Positions 24,652-33,911 are shown, numbered from the stretch's first letter. The stretch: 64,000 nt of DNA from JADMJV01 sp964649085 (GCA_964649085.1 CAZYPN010000036.1:1-64000); one strand, 5' to 3'. Notes: generated from the letters alone by a model not told the origin. Translations and numbers: made by a program.

Positions 24652-25778
24652 AGTCGCTGGGCCAACTGCCCCAGGAGAGGCAACTGTATTGGGAGCTTTT
24701 GAATCGGGCCCAGGCAGGACAAACCCTGGTCCGCGCGACCCTGGTTCACGCCTGGGGCTCGACCCCCCGAGAAGTTGGGGCAAAAATGCTGATCTACTCC
24801 GACGGATCCATTCACGGAACCATCGGTGGGGGCTGTGGCGAGGCCGAAGTCTGGCAGGAGGCCCAGATGTGCCTGGTCGATGGTCAGCCTCGCCGGGTGG
24901 AAGTCGACCTGACCGAGGATGAGCACAGCCACACCGGCAAGGTGTGCGGGGGTCGCTTCGAAGTGTTCCTCGACCGCTGGGGCCCAGATTCTAGCCTGGG
25001 CCCGCTGAGACAGGGATTAAACTCTCCCCAAAGCTCTTTGCTGCTGACCTGCCTGGGAGCAGTACCCCGGAGAAGCTGGCGGAACGCCCAACCGCCCTCC
25101 CCTACCGGCCCGGTGAAACCTGGCGCCATTCGACTGCTGACCGAACCCGAGCAGCCGTATTGGAATCCGCAGGATGTCTTGCGACCGCGGGTGGTGGTGG
25201 TGGACGGAGTAGAGTATTTCCTGGATCCACTGACCCAGGGCCTGGAACTGGTGATCGCGGGGGCAGGGCACATCGCCCGTCCGCTGGCCGCGATGGCCAG
25301 CCTGTGTGGCTACCGCACCGTGGTCGTCGACGACCGCGACGAGTATGCCCGACCCGAGTATTTTCCGGGAGCGCAGGTGGTGTGCACCGAACTGGCGAGT
25401 TTTTTTCAGGACTATGTTGTGCACGCCGGCAGCCACGTCGTGCTGGTCACCCGAGGCCACAAGCACGACGAAGAGTGCCTGCGTCAACTGGCCGGGCGCC
25501 GCCCGGCCTATCTAGGAATGATCGGGAGCCGACGCAGGGCCCGCGCGGTGTTCGAAGATTTGCAACAAGAAGGGATCGAGTCAAGTTGGCTCGACATGAT
25601 CTATTCTCCCGTAGGTCTCGACCTGGGAGCCCTGACCCCCGAAGAGATTGCGGTCTCCATTCTGAGCGAAATGATTTTACTTCGCCGAGGGGGTAATGGG
25701 GGGTCCTTGAGCCGACTTCGAGAAGTGGCGAGAACCCCGCCTTCAGGGCAAGAAACGGAATCCGTTACGCTTTCTTGA
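24648..25778 (+). CDS. XdhC/CoxI-family molybdoenzyme maturation protein
   Basis: Probable chaperone that inserts or sulfurates molybdenum cofactor in xanthine-dehydrogenase-type enzymes. From GTG 24648 the protein has 376 residues. The N-terminal XdhC domain has the glycine-rich GSTPREVGAKMLI and GTIGGGCGEAEV. The C-terminal Rossmann domain begins LVIAGAGHIARPLA, with VVDDRDEYARPEYFPGA next, and ends with the family tail GLDLGALTPEEIAVSILSEMI. No dehydrogenase subunit lies in the window, but moaC and moeA are 11 kb away. The earlier GTG/ATG frame extension to 24531 runs through the preceding gene and is not used. Confidence 0.88.
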   Translation: MKSLGQLPQERQLYWELLNRAQAGQTLVRATLVHAWGSTPREVGAKMLIYSDGSIHGTIGGGCGEAEVWQEAQMCLVDGQPRRVEVDLTEDEHSHTGKVCGGRFEVFLDRWGPDSSLGPLRQGLNSPQSSLLLTCLGAVPRRSWRNAQPPSPTGPVKPGAIRLLTEPEQPYWNPQDVLRPRVVVVDGVEYFLDPLTQGLELVIAGAGHIARPLAAMASLCGYRTVVVDDRDEYARPEYFPGAQVVCTELASFFQDYVVHAGSHVVLVTRGHKHDEECLRQLAGRRPAYLGMIGSRRRARAVFEDLQQEGIESSWLDMIYSPVGLDLGALTPEEIAVSILSEMILLRRGGNGGSLSRLREVARTPPSGQETESVTLS

Positions 25779-25809
25779 TGGCGCGGGTCCGAGAACGGAG
25801 CATGAACCG

Positions 25810-26607
25810 TTGAAAACGAATTGGAAACGGTGGGCCCTGGTGGCGACGGCCCTGGTGGGACTGCAACCCTTGAGTGTGCAGGCCCAGGCCCTACCCGGCG
25901 AACAAACGGAGGGGAGCCTGCTGGTTGAAGCAGCACCGCTCGATGTTCTATGGGAAATGACGCCGGCCGAAGTCGAGGCCCATCGAGAGGCTCCCGGCGA
26001 GTGCCTGGTGGAAAGCGATGTCCCCCCCCTGCCTCCGATCTATGTTTCGGTCAGCAGTGGCTACTACGAGCAGGTGCCCGTGGTGGTCGAAGAACCCTTA
26101 CCACCGGCCGTGCGCCGGCGTCGCGTGCTCTCCTCGCGCGGCCCCCAGAGCAGTTTTGCCTCGGCCCCGGTGCAACGGAAAACCGTCTACCGCAGCGTCT
26201 ACCGGCGCCAGCAGCGCCAGTTGAACATCACGCCCATCATCGAGAAATACGCCCAAAAATTCAACCTTGACCCCTGGCTGCTGCGTGGCGTGATCGAGGT
26301 AGAGTCGGCCTTTCGACCGCAGGCTACCAGCTATGCGGGGGCTGGCGGCCTCATGCAGCTCATGCCCGGCACAGCCAGCTACCTGGGTTGCCGCGACCGC
26401 TATGACCCCGAGCAGAATATCGCCGCTGGCGCTCGCTACCTTCGGCAGATGTTGAATCGCTTCGATCAAAACTACGATCTGGCCATCGCCGCCTACAATG
26501 CCGGCCCCGGCAATGTGGCTCGCTACGGGGGTATTCCGCCCTTCGCAGAAACCCAGAACTACGTGCGCAAGGTGCGTCGCGCCTGGGCCAAAAGGCCTCA
26601 GCAGTAG
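25810..26607 (+). CDS. Lytic transglycosylase (SLT domain), exported
   Basis: Peptidoglycan-cleaving enzyme of 265 residues. A signal peptide (LVATALVGLQPLSVQAQA) is followed by about 110 residues of Pro/Arg-rich linker and a C-terminal SLT domain (about 140-262). The catalytic Glu is in GVIEVESAF, and the GLMQLMPGTA, NIAAGARYLRQML and AIAAYNAGPGNV motifs are all present. The start is TTG at 25810, 9 nt after GGAG; the nearby ATG at 25802 stops after three codons. It could remodel the wall for pili or cell growth, but nothing in the context decides this. Confidence 0.9.
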   Translation: MKTNWKRWALVATALVGLQPLSVQAQALPGEQTEGSLLVEAAPLDVLWEMTPAEVEAHREAPGECLVESDVPPLPPIYVSVSSGYYEQVPVVVEEPLPPAVRRRRVLSSRGPQSSFASAPVQRKTVYRSVYRRQQRQLNITPIIEKYAQKFNLDPWLLRGVIEVESAFRPQATSYAGAGGLMQLMPGTASYLGCRDRYDPEQNIAAGARYLRQMLNRFDQNYDLAIAAYNAGPGNVARYGGIPPFAETQNYVRKVRRAWAKRPQQ

Positions 26608-26684
26608 CTTTTCTTTGGAGGGGCTCGTGGCAGCGCGTTGAAGTTCAAAACACGCTGAAAGTCCACGCGTAGAAGGAGGCCCTC

Positions 26685-27242
26685 TTGGAGATTACGGTAA
26701 AAGGCAAGAACTTCGACATCACGGATTCGCTCCGCAACCACGCCAAACAGAAGCTGAGCAAGACCACTCGATTTTCCGATAATGTGATGACCGCCGAAGT
26801 TGTTCTGGCCACCGAGCGTAACTGGCATGTCGCCAAGATCACCTTAAACTGCAAAGGCTCCGACCTGCATGCCGAAGAGAAATCCACCGACATGTACAAC
26901 TCGATCGATCGGGTTGTGGAAAAGCTTGAGCGCGAACTAAAGAAACAGAAAGAGAAAGAGAGCAACCATCGTTCGGGTCGCTCCGTCAAGGAAATGCCGC
27001 CCGAGCCCGCAGCCAAAGATGGCGACGCCCCCGCCAAGCGCAAATCCGACGATCCCTACGCGCCACGTATCGAGTCGGTCCATCGCTTTGTTCCCCCCAC
27101 CCTTTCCGTCGACGCAGCCGTAAAGGAACTGCAATCGGCTGGTGAGGAGTTTGTGTGCTTCATCAACGAAGACAACGGCAACTTCCAGCTCGTCCATCGT
27201 AAGGGTCGAGGCTACGGAGTGCTCGAGCCCAAATTGGGCTGA
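26685..27242 (+). CDS. hpf: Long-form ribosome hibernation promoting factor
   Basis: Binds the 30S decoding centre and dimerises 70S ribosomes into inactive 100S particles in stationary phase. The 185-residue length and two-domain layout mark the long form: an N-terminal S30AE domain (about 1-100, GKNFDITDSLRNHAKQKLSK, then ATERNWHVAKI) and a linker. The C-terminal dimerisation domain (about 125-180) contains AVKELQSAGEEFVCFINEDNGN and VVHRKGRGYGVLEP-like residues. It starts with TTG behind AGAAGGAGG. A perfect 10-bp terminator follows. Confidence 0.95.
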   Translation: MEITVKGKNFDITDSLRNHAKQKLSKTTRFSDNVMTAEVVLATERNWHVAKITLNCKGSDLHAEEKSTDMYNSIDRVVEKLERELKKQKEKESNHRSGRSVKEMPPEPAAKDGDAPAKRKSDDPYAPRIESVHRFVPPTLSVDAAVKELQSAGEEFVCFINEDNGNFQLVHRKGRGYGVLEPKLG

Positions 27243-27265
27243 CGGCCGACCGCCGCAACAAGCAG

Positions 27266-27290
27266 AAAGGGCCCCTCGGGGGCCCTTTCT
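27266..27290 (+). terminator. Rho-independent terminator after hpf
   Basis: AAAGGGCCCC (27266-27275) pairs perfectly with GGGGCCCTTT (27279-27288) around a 3-nt loop, followed by TTTCTTCTT. It may work in both directions because the convergent gene ends at 27342. Confidence 0.85.
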
Positions 27291-27300
27291 TCTTGTAACA

Positions 27301-27344
27301 CCCTGTTTGATGGTCGTTGACGGCGTAACGCGCCACGAAGGCTA
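27301..27344 (-). repeat. Stop-codon-proximal repeat, copy B
   Basis: Second copy of the element described at 63-104. Read on the minus strand it starts with the TAG stop of the 27342-28487 gene and ends CATCAAACAGGG. It carries a GGCG/CGCC-type dyad. The repeat lies between the hpf terminator and the convergent gene. Confidence 0.4.
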
Positions 27345-28487
27345 ATAACCGGGGAGCTTGCCACCGGTTTGAGGCTTGCCCGAATAAGTGGGCAAGCTGT
27401 CGCCCTTCTGCCCGGAATAGCTGGGCAGCGACTTCCCCCCGTTTCCCGAATAGCTCGGTAGTGAACCATTGGGGCTGGAATCGGGCATCTCCAGGCGCGG
27501 CAGCTCAAACTTTTTTCCAGGCGGAGCCGAGGCGGGCTCTCGTGGCGGCGGCATCTCGGCCACAGGCACCTCTCCCGGCAGCTGACCACTGCTCAACGTG
27601 TTCCGGCGGGAACTGGGACTGCCCAGGGGATAATGGGGTCCCTCGCCCAACGAAGGCACAATGACCCGGGCGGTGGCAGCTCGACGAGAGGGCGGAGAAG
27701 GCTGCGAGCGGGGCTTTTGCAGTTGGCCCAGCCAGCTCTTTTGCTCGGCGCTCAGCGGAGCATACACCGCCGCTGCCTTTAGCGACTCGCGGGCCAGCTG
27801 GCTGTCGCCCAACTCGGCGGCCAGTTGGGCCACCAACAGTAAGGCGGCACGCAGCGAATCGCTGGAGGCCCGATGCCGCTCCAACAGGCGCAGAGCCTGG
27901 CGGGCCTCGGCCAGAGCCCGCTGCGATTGCCGCTGGTTGCGCAGTTGCTGGGCGTGCTTCAATTGCTGCAGAGCCACCTGTTGCTGGCCTCGGTCGAGGG
28001 CCTCGCGACAGCGGCGTACCGATTCGTTGTCGAGAAAGGGCCCTCCCGAAGCCTTCAACCACTCCCACTGTTCCAGGGCCTTTGCGAACTCTCCCTGAGA
28101 TTGATGGGCCAGCGCCAGAATGCGACGAACTTCGCCCTCGAGAGGGGGCTGCGAGGGCTGAGCCTGCTCCAGCGCCAACGCCAGCTGCGCCGAGGACACG
28201 GCCGGGCCGAAATCACCCCGAATATAGGACTCCCGTGCCTCCACCAGGCAATCGCGAGAACGCAGAGCTCGCGACTCTGAAGCAACGGGTGCCATGGTGC
28301 CGTCCTGGGCCTGATGCCAAAGGTAGGCTCCAGAACCCAGGGTAAGCGCGAAGAGCACGCAGGCAGTGCCCCACAACAAGGCGTTATCTGAGATGCCGCC
28401 GGAGCGGGCCACCTCTTTGTAGGAGCGAACTTCGCCGGAATTGCGCCGAACCTTGGGAACCTCCACGCGAACTCGTCGCAGGCTCAT
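27342..28487 (-). CDS. Membrane protein with TPR-like helices and LPxYSG repeats
   Basis: Not recognised as a family. It has 381 residues. A basic cytoplasmic N-terminus (to about 35) is followed by one transmembrane helix (LLWGTACVLFALTLGSGAYLW, about 37-57). An Ala/Leu/Gln-rich helical region then looks like degenerate TPR repeats (about 75-255), followed by a Pro/Arg/Ser linker. The tail has four spaced copies of a short motif (LPSYSG, LPSYSG, LPTYSG, LPGY). The ATG overlaps the stop of the aminotransferase gene upstream (ATGA), so the two are co-transcribed. A scaffolding role in the envelope is a guess. Confidence 0.7.
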   Translation of the reverse strand: MSLRRVRVEVPKVRRNSGEVRSYKEVARSGGISDNALLWGTACVLFALTLGSGAYLWHQAQDGTMAPVASESRALRSRDCLVEARESYIRGDFGPAVSSAQLALALEQAQPSQPPLEGEVRRILALAHQSQGEFAKALEQWEWLKASGGPFLDNESVRRCREALDRGQQQVALQQLKHAQQLRNQRQSQRALAEARQALRLLERHRASSDSLRAALLLVAQLAAELGDSQLARESLKAAAVYAPLSAEQKSWLGQLQKPRSQPSPPSRRAATARVIVPSLGEGPHYPLGSPSSRRNTLSSGQLPGEVPVAEMPPPREPASAPPGKKFELPRLEMPDSSPNGSLPSYSGNGGKSLPSYSGQKGDSLPTYSGKPQTGGKLPGY

Positions 28488-29632
28488 CGGGGACTCCAGG
28501 CCAGCAGGGCCTCGACAATGCGCTGCTGCTCATCCTCGCCCAGACCGGCGTAGAGAGGCAGTCGAACCAGTCGGTAGGCCACCGACTCGGTAACCGGGCA
28601 CTGCCCGGGCCGACCTCCGTAGTGCACACCCATGGGGGAGAGATGCAGGGGTAAATAGTGATATGCCGTGTGGATTTGCAGTTCCCTCAAATAAGCCACC
28701 AGCTGCTCGCGATGCTCGGGCCGCTCCATCACCAGGAAATAGAGGTGAGCAGGGTGCTCACTGCCCGGCGGAAGGTGGGGTTGTTGCACCCCCCAGCGCG
28801 CGGCCCAGACCGCCAGTTCGCTTTGATAGAAACTCCACAGCTGCAGACGCTGGCGCTGAACTTCGGCGGCGTGTTCGAGGCTGGCCAGCAGCACCGCCGC
28901 ATTGAGGTCGCTGAGCAGATACGACGAACCCGGAGCCACCCAGGTATATTTGTCGATCAGGCCCATGAGGAATTTGGATCGGTCGGTTCCCTTTTCCTGG
29001 GCAATTTCGGCCCGTTCGATCCAATCGGGGCGGTTGACGACCAGAGCGCCGCCTTCGCCACAGCTGACATTCTTGGTTTCATGAAAGCTCAGGGTAGCCA
29101 TGCAACCAAAACTGCCCAGCGGCCGACCCTGGTAGCGAGCGAAAAGCGCGTGAGCCGCATCTTCGACCACTTCCAACCGATGCTGCCCGGCGAAATCCAG
29201 CAGAGAGGTCATGTCACAGGGAATGCCGGCATAATGCACCGGCACCAGGGCCCGCGTGCGTGGGCTTAGGGCGGCTTCCAGGCGAGCCGGATCCATATTC
29301 AGGGTCTTCGGATCGACATCGACGAAGACCGGGCGTGCACCTACGAGTGCGTAAGCACTGGCCGTGGAGACGAAGGTGAAGGCGGGCACAATCACCTCGT
29401 CGCCAGGCTGCAAACCCAGCAGCAGCGCCGACATCTCCAGCGCCGCCGTACACGAAGGGGTCAGAAAGATGCCGGCCCCGCCAAAAGACTGACTCAGGGA
29501 GTGACGAACCCGCATTCCAAAGGGACCGTTGCCGGCCCAACGTCGGCTGGCGAGAGATTGCTGCAAGTACTCTTCGGCTCGGGGGGCAATCCAGGGGCGA
29601 TGAAAGGGAATCTCGGTCAAGGTGGGGTGCAT
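28484..29632 (-). CDS. WecE/RffA-type sugar nucleotide aminotransferase
   Basis: DegT/DnrJ/EryC1-family PLP enzyme of 382 residues, closest in sequence style to dTDP-4-amino-4,6-dideoxygalactose transaminase (WecE/RffA). The N-terminal IPFHRPWI is the WecE hallmark. The PLP lysine is in SFHETKNVSCGEGGA (Lys near residue 186), and the family patterns PSCTAALEMSALL and EDAAHA are present. It would provide an amino sugar for surface polysaccharide. No glycosyltransferase or dTDP-sugar synthesis gene is next to it, which is unusual; the hexapeptide acetyltransferase at 36.0 kb is the only other amino sugar gene. It overlaps the next gene by 4 nt. Confidence 0.85.
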   Translation of the reverse strand: MHPTLTEIPFHRPWIAPRAEEYLQQSLASRRWAGNGPFGMRVRHSLSQSFGGAGIFLTPSCTAALEMSALLLGLQPGDEVIVPAFTFVSTASAYALVGARPVFVDVDPKTLNMDPARLEAALSPRTRALVPVHYAGIPCDMTSLLDFAGQHRLEVVEDAAHALFARYQGRPLGSFGCMATLSFHETKNVSCGEGGALVVNRPDWIERAEIAQEKGTDRSKFLMGLIDKYTWVAPGSSYLLSDLNAAVLLASLEHAAEVQRQRLQLWSFYQSELAVWAARWGVQQPHLPPGSEHPAHLYFLVMERPEHREQLVAYLRELQIHTAYHYLPLHLSPMGVHYGGRPGQCPVTESVAYRLVRLPLYAGLGEDEQQRIVEALLAWSPR

Positions 29633-29680
29633 TCGCTGTCATCTTCTGTCCTGGCCGCCACCACCCTTTTCCCCGGGTCC

Positions 29681-31501
29681 TCAGATCTTGCCATGCAAAG
29701 GCCCGCCACGACAGGCCCAGGCCTGCACTCGGGCCACAACCTCGGGGTCTTCCTCTAAAGCCGGGGCGTGATGGGGCTTGCTGCGTGCATCGATGATCAG
29801 CGACCCCTTGCATCCCCAGTGTTTCTTCACCTGACTGCTGTGCACACCGTAGATGTCGGCGGCCGGATTGGAGCGCGTAAAGGTGGTCCAGAGGAATTCG
29901 TTCCAGCTCGATGCCAGGCGACGAGCATCGTCGACCACCACCCACAGTGGAAAGGCACACCAGGGGTGGTCCAAGGGCAACTCTTCCCAGTCGTCCAGGC
30001 TCTGGGAGGGCGCCTGCAGGGCAAGGATCCCAGGGGCAACCAGCTGGGCATCCAGGACGCCGGGGGGCGCAGGTGCATCAAAGCGCTCGGCCGGAAGCGT
30101 GCGCAGAGCCTGGCCCACTGCCGCCATTACCACTTTTGACCCTTGATTCAGGCCTTCGCCGCTGTAGTCCAGGGTGTCGATAGTTGTGCAGGTGTGAAAG
30201 TGCAGGTCGCGCCGCCAGTCGATACGCTCGAGGAGATGACGAAAGAAAGCCTGGGTGTCGTGACAGTCCAGCCCGGGGTTGTCCTCCTGGGCCCCGATCA
30301 GCACATACTTGGCCAACGACAACTGGCCCTGGCCCAGAATGGCATGGGCACACGTCAGCACCTCCTGGGGGCGCTTGCGCTGCTGATAGGGGGTATAACG
30401 CTCACTGGCCAGTGCCAGCAACAAGGGATGCACTCCGGCTGCGTCGACGGCGTGCACCTGCTTGACACCGGGCAGAACCGTGGGTAGCACGGGGGCGGTC
30501 AACTCGTGGATCAGGGCCCCGAAAGTGGTGTCCTCCTGGGGTGGACGGCCCACGGTGGTCACGGGCCAGATGGCTCCGGGTCGATGATAGACGGCTTCAA
30601 CCTGGAGTACGGGAAAAGGATGCACCAGGCTATAGTAGCCCAAGTGGTCTCCGAAGGGTCCCTCGGGCTTGAGCTGGCCGGGATCGACCCGACCCACAAT
30701 ACAAAAATCGGCCTCGGCCACAATAGGCAGGGGACTCTCGGGGCAATGGCACCAGCCCAGCGGGCGTCCCGCCAGGGCAGAAGCAAAGACCACCTCGGGC
30801 AGCCCCTCGGGAAGCGGCATGACCGCGGCCCAGGCCAGAGCCGGAGGCCCCCCCACCAGGATATTCACCCACAGGGGCTGCGACCGCTGTACCGCTTGCT
30901 GGTGATGAATGCCGATACCCCGATGGATCTGGTAATGCAGGCCCACTTCCCGCTCGGACACATAGTCGTTGCCTGCCAGCTGAATGCGATACATCCCCAG
31001 GTTGCTGGCCAGCCATCCCGCCAGTCCACGGCTGCCGGGCGGTTGACTGTAGACGGCCGGCAGGGTGACGAAAGGCCCCCCGTCACCAGGCCAGCTAATG
31101 TGACGAGGAAGCTCGGACAGCCTGCAGCGATGTTGCAGCACAGGGGCACGTCGGAACCTGCGGGGCAGCAGGTGGGGCAGGCTTAAAGGCAGGTCCAGAT
31201 AGCGCCACGGTCGACGCAGCAAGTCCTGGGGCTGCGCCTTCAGTCGCATCGCCTTCTCGACCCGCCTCAGACCATGGCGCAGAAGATAGCGGGCGCGTTC
31301 GATCGTGCCATAGAGATTTCCCACCACCGGGAAGGGTGTGCCCTGCACGCGCTGGAACAGCACCGCCGGCCCCTGAGCCTGATAGAGCCGACGAAGCACG
31401 GCCGAGATTTCTTGTTCGGCTCGAATCGGTTCCTCAAAGATCAGGAGCTGCCCCTGTCGCTGCAGATCGGGAAGGGTTGCGGCGATAGAATCGTAGGCCA
31501 T
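29681..31501 (-). CDS. UbiD-family decarboxylase
   Basis: Prenylated-FMN-dependent (de)carboxylase of 606 residues from ATG 31501. Recognisable segments are MYRIQ near LASNLGMYRIQLAG, HYQIHRGIGIHH (flavin contact), VGGPPALAWAA, the catalytic E-P-D/E-like region LKPEGPFGDHLGYYS (Glu-x-Asp/His motif), and DDDVDV-like VVVDDARR. UbiD-like proteins act on aromatic acids, in ubiquinone synthesis, or in the menaquinone futalosine route (MqnP/UbiD-type step), which would fit mqnE in this window. The ORF could extend upstream by 21 codons to GTG-type starts, but ATG 31501 leaves a clean divergent gap of 34 nt to the LysA fusion gene. Confidence 0.87.
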   Translation of the reverse strand: MAYDSIAATLPDLQRQGQLLIFEEPIRAEQEISAVLRRLYQAQGPAVLFQRVQGTPFPVVGNLYGTIERARYLLRHGLRRVEKAMRLKAQPQDLLRRPWRYLDLPLSLPHLLPRRFRRAPVLQHRCRLSELPRHISWPGDGGPFVTLPAVYSQPPGSRGLAGWLASNLGMYRIQLAGNDYVSEREVGLHYQIHRGIGIHHQQAVQRSQPLWVNILVGGPPALAWAAVMPLPEGLPEVVFASALAGRPLGWCHCPESPLPIVAEADFCIVGRVDPGQLKPEGPFGDHLGYYSLVHPFPVLQVEAVYHRPGAIWPVTTVGRPPQEDTTFGALIHELTAPVLPTVLPGVKQVHAVDAAGVHPLLLALASERYTPYQQRKRPQEVLTCAHAILGQGQLSLAKYVLIGAQEDNPGLDCHDTQAFFRHLLERIDWRRDLHFHTCTTIDTLDYSGEGLNQGSKVVMAAVGQALRTLPAERFDAPAPPGVLDAQLVAPGILALQAPSQSLDDWEELPLDHPWCAFPLWVVVDDARRLASSWNEFLWTTFTRSNPAADIYGVHSSQVKKHWGCKGSLIIDARSKPHHAPALEEDPEVVARVQAWACRGGPLHGKI

Positions 31502-31535
31502 CAAGTCGCCTTCCCAAGCACTCCCGGAGGTTCCT

Positions 31536-33836
31536 GTGCAGCTGATCCATCTCGCCCCTCGCATCCAACGTCCGGCGCTTCAGCACTGGGTGGAACAACT
31601 GCCCGCCGATGAACCCGTGGGACTGGTGGTCGACCTTGCCCCCAATGTGAAGGGCTGGATCCTGCAAAGCCTGCAGCCTGGCAGCCAGAGCTCGCGCCAG
31701 GAACTGGGCGACTTTTTGGAGCTCGACTCGGCCCAGCAGGAAGTTGTAGCCCGCTGGTTTCAGGCTATCGACTGGTTGGAGCAGGCTCCCGCCAATTTCA
31801 GCGAGCGACTGACCCAATGGGTCACCGAGCGTCGGGCCGGGCAACTGGCCCGTCAACTCGGCTGGGCCACCAGCGCTGGAGCAGGTCAACGCTGGGTAGC
31901 GGCCGGTGCCGACCTGCTGAGACTGGCCCACGAGCATCAGCCGCGCCTGTGTACTTTCTGGCTGGATGAACCCGCCTTCTTCACGGCCGATCCCAGCTTG
32001 ATTCCACAAGCCCGCCTGTTGAGACAGCTGGACACGATTTGCGCCCAGGAACTGGCTCGCCTCAAGGGCCTGGAACTCGATTCGGCACTGCTAGACGGAC
32101 TGGCAGCGGCGAGCATTCCCGTCGAGGTGGGCTGGCTGAACCACCCCGACTGGACCCCCACCAGAATTCTCCCCCAGCTGGCCGGGCCCAGCCAGGTGTT
32201 GACGGTGGCCTGTTCCGGGAAAAGCCAGGTCGTATCGCTGAAAAGCCCCAGAATGTGGCGCCGTCCGGGTTTTCTGGCCGAAGCCTTCGGCGAACTGGCC
32301 CGGATGGGCCTGAGCGTCGACCTGCTGGCCACCAGCCAGGCCAGCGTCACCCTGACCCTCGACCCTGGCCAACAAGCCCTGCCGGAACAACAGCAACAAC
32401 TGTCGCAGCGCCTCGACTGCCAGGTAGACGTGCTGGAAGACTGCGCTACCATCCATCTGGTAGGCACCAAGATTCGCCAGCTGCTCCCCCAACTCGGACC
32501 GGCCCTGGAGCTCTTCGACGAGCACCCCATCCATCTGGTCAGCCAGGCCTCGAGCGACGTGAGCCTGAGCTTCGTGGTATCGGAAGAACAGGCCGAGCGC
32601 CTGCTGATCCCGCTGCACGCGCTGCTTTTCGGAGGCGGCCAGGAATCGGAGACCTACGGCCCCACCTACCAGCAGTTGCGCACCCGGGGGGGGCGACCGC
32701 TGCCCGTGGTGCAAAGCCAACCCTGGTGGGTGGAATGTCGCGAGACGCTGCTACAGCAGGTGCAGCCCGGAGGCACCTATTGCTACCACCAACCCAGCCT
32801 GCTGCAGCGAGCCGCAGAAGTGTGCGAACTTCGCTCGATCCAGCAAAGGTTCTACGCTCTGAAGGCCAACCCCCACCCCGACATTCTGGCCCTCTTTGTG
32901 GGCCAGGGGTTCGGCCTGGAATGCGTTTCCCCCGGCGAACTGGCCCGCGCCCGAGAAGCCACAGCGCAATGCCTCTACACCCCGAATTTCGTGGAGCCCT
33001 TCGAATATCAGACGGCCTTCCAGCAAGGCTGCAAAGTGACCCTGGACAACCTGGACGCGCTGCGCCGCTGGCCCGAAATTTTCACAGGCCAGAGTCTGAT
33101 GCTGCGCCTCGACAGCGGCACCGGCACGGGTCACCATAAGCACGTGCGAACCGCCGGTGACAGCTCCAAATTCGGAATCAGCGCCGAACACTGGCCAGAA
33201 CTGGCCCGACGACTGAAGGAACAGCGGGTGGAAGTGCTCGGACTACACTGCCACGCGGGCAGCGGTATCACCGATGCCGAGCACTGGGTGCGCACAGCGC
33301 GCTTTCTGGACCAGGTTGCCGAAGAGCACTTCCCCGGCGCAGCGGTCTTGAATCTGGGCGGGGGGCTGGGCATTCCCGACCGGCCCGGCAAGCAGCGCCT
33401 CGATTTCGAGCGGCTGGAACAAACCCTGCAGGCCTTCCTGCAGTTGAACTCGGGTCGTCAGCTGTGGCTGGAACCGGGCCGCTACCTGGTAGCCGAAGCC
33501 GGGGTATTGCTCAGCCGCATCACGCAGATCAAGACCAAGGGCCAGAAACGCTATCTGGGGCTGGACGTGGGAATGCACACCCTGATTCGTCCGGCTCTCT
33601 ACGGCGCCTACCATCCCATCGTCAACCTGAGTAAACTGCACGAACCGCCGGCCTGGAAGGTGGACGTGGTGGGTCCTATTTGCGAAAGCGGCGACGTGCT
33701 GGGCCACGATCGCTGGATGCCCGAGAGCGAGGTGGGCGACGTTGTGCTTATCGCAAACGCCGGCGCCTACGGGGCCAGTATGGCTTCACACTACAATCTG
33801 CGAGCGCCAGCGCGGGAGGTTTTGCTGCTCGCGTAA
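31536..33836 (+). CDS. lysA: Diaminopimelate decarboxylase fused to a degenerate aspartokinase domain
   Basis: Fusion of 766 residues with the layout of the bifunctional aspartokinase/LysA proteins known from Xanthomonas-type bacteria (about 870). The C-terminal part (about 400-766) is a complete PLP-fold decarboxylase: Lys443 in FYALKANPHPDIL, GLHCHAGSG, LNLGGGLGIP, CESGD and the AGAYGASMASHYN dimer-site tyrosine. It makes lysine from meso-diaminopimelate. The N-terminal part keeps two ACT-type regulatory stretches (MWRRPGFLAEAFGELARMGL, and LVGTKIRQLLPQLGPALELF), but the kinase motifs KFGGTS and GRGGSD are absent. It is therefore probably a non-catalytic, perhaps amino-acid-sensing, domain. 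The start is GTG behind CGGAGG. Confidence 0.88.
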   Translation: MQLIHLAPRIQRPALQHWVEQLPADEPVGLVVDLAPNVKGWILQSLQPGSQSSRQELGDFLELDSAQQEVVARWFQAIDWLEQAPANFSERLTQWVTERRAGQLARQLGWATSAGAGQRWVAAGADLLRLAHEHQPRLCTFWLDEPAFFTADPSLIPQARLLRQLDTICAQELARLKGLELDSALLDGLAAASIPVEVGWLNHPDWTPTRILPQLAGPSQVLTVACSGKSQVVSLKSPRMWRRPGFLAEAFGELARMGLSVDLLATSQASVTLTLDPGQQALPEQQQQLSQRLDCQVDVLEDCATIHLVGTKIRQLLPQLGPALELFDEHPIHLVSQASSDVSLSFVVSEEQAERLLIPLHALLFGGGQESETYGPTYQQLRTRGGRPLPVVQSQPWWVECRETLLQQVQPGGTYCYHQPSLLQRAAEVCELRSIQQRFYALKANPHPDILALFVGQGFGLECVSPGELARAREATAQCLYTPNFVEPFEYQTAFQQGCKVTLDNLDALRRWPEIFTGQSLMLRLDSGTGTGHHKHVRTAGDSSKFGISAEHWPELARRLKEQRVEVLGLHCHAGSGITDAEHWVRTARFLDQVAEEHFPGAAVLNLGGGLGIPDRPGKQRLDFERLEQTLQAFLQLNSGRQLWLEPGRYLVAEAGVLLSRITQIKTKGQKRYLGLDVGMHTLIRPALYGAYHPIVNLSKLHEPPAWKVDVVGPICESGDVLGHDRWMPESEVGDVVLIANAGAYGASMASHYNLRAPAREVLLLA

Positions 33837-33874
33837 AGACGAACCGAATTCAACAAAATTGCTGCAACTTTATC

Positions 33875-33903
33875 TTGCAAAGTTGCCAAGGACTGATTAC
33901 AAT
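33875..33903 (+). promoter_or_regulatory. Sigma-70-like promoter upstream of the YjbQ gene
   Basis: A -35 TTGCAA (33875-33880, 4 of 6 consensus) and a -10 TACAAT (33898-33903, 5 of 6) are separated by exactly 17 nt. Transcription from it would give a leader of about 220 nt before the GTG at 34134. Confidence 0.7.
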
Positions 33904-33911
33904 AGGCCAGC

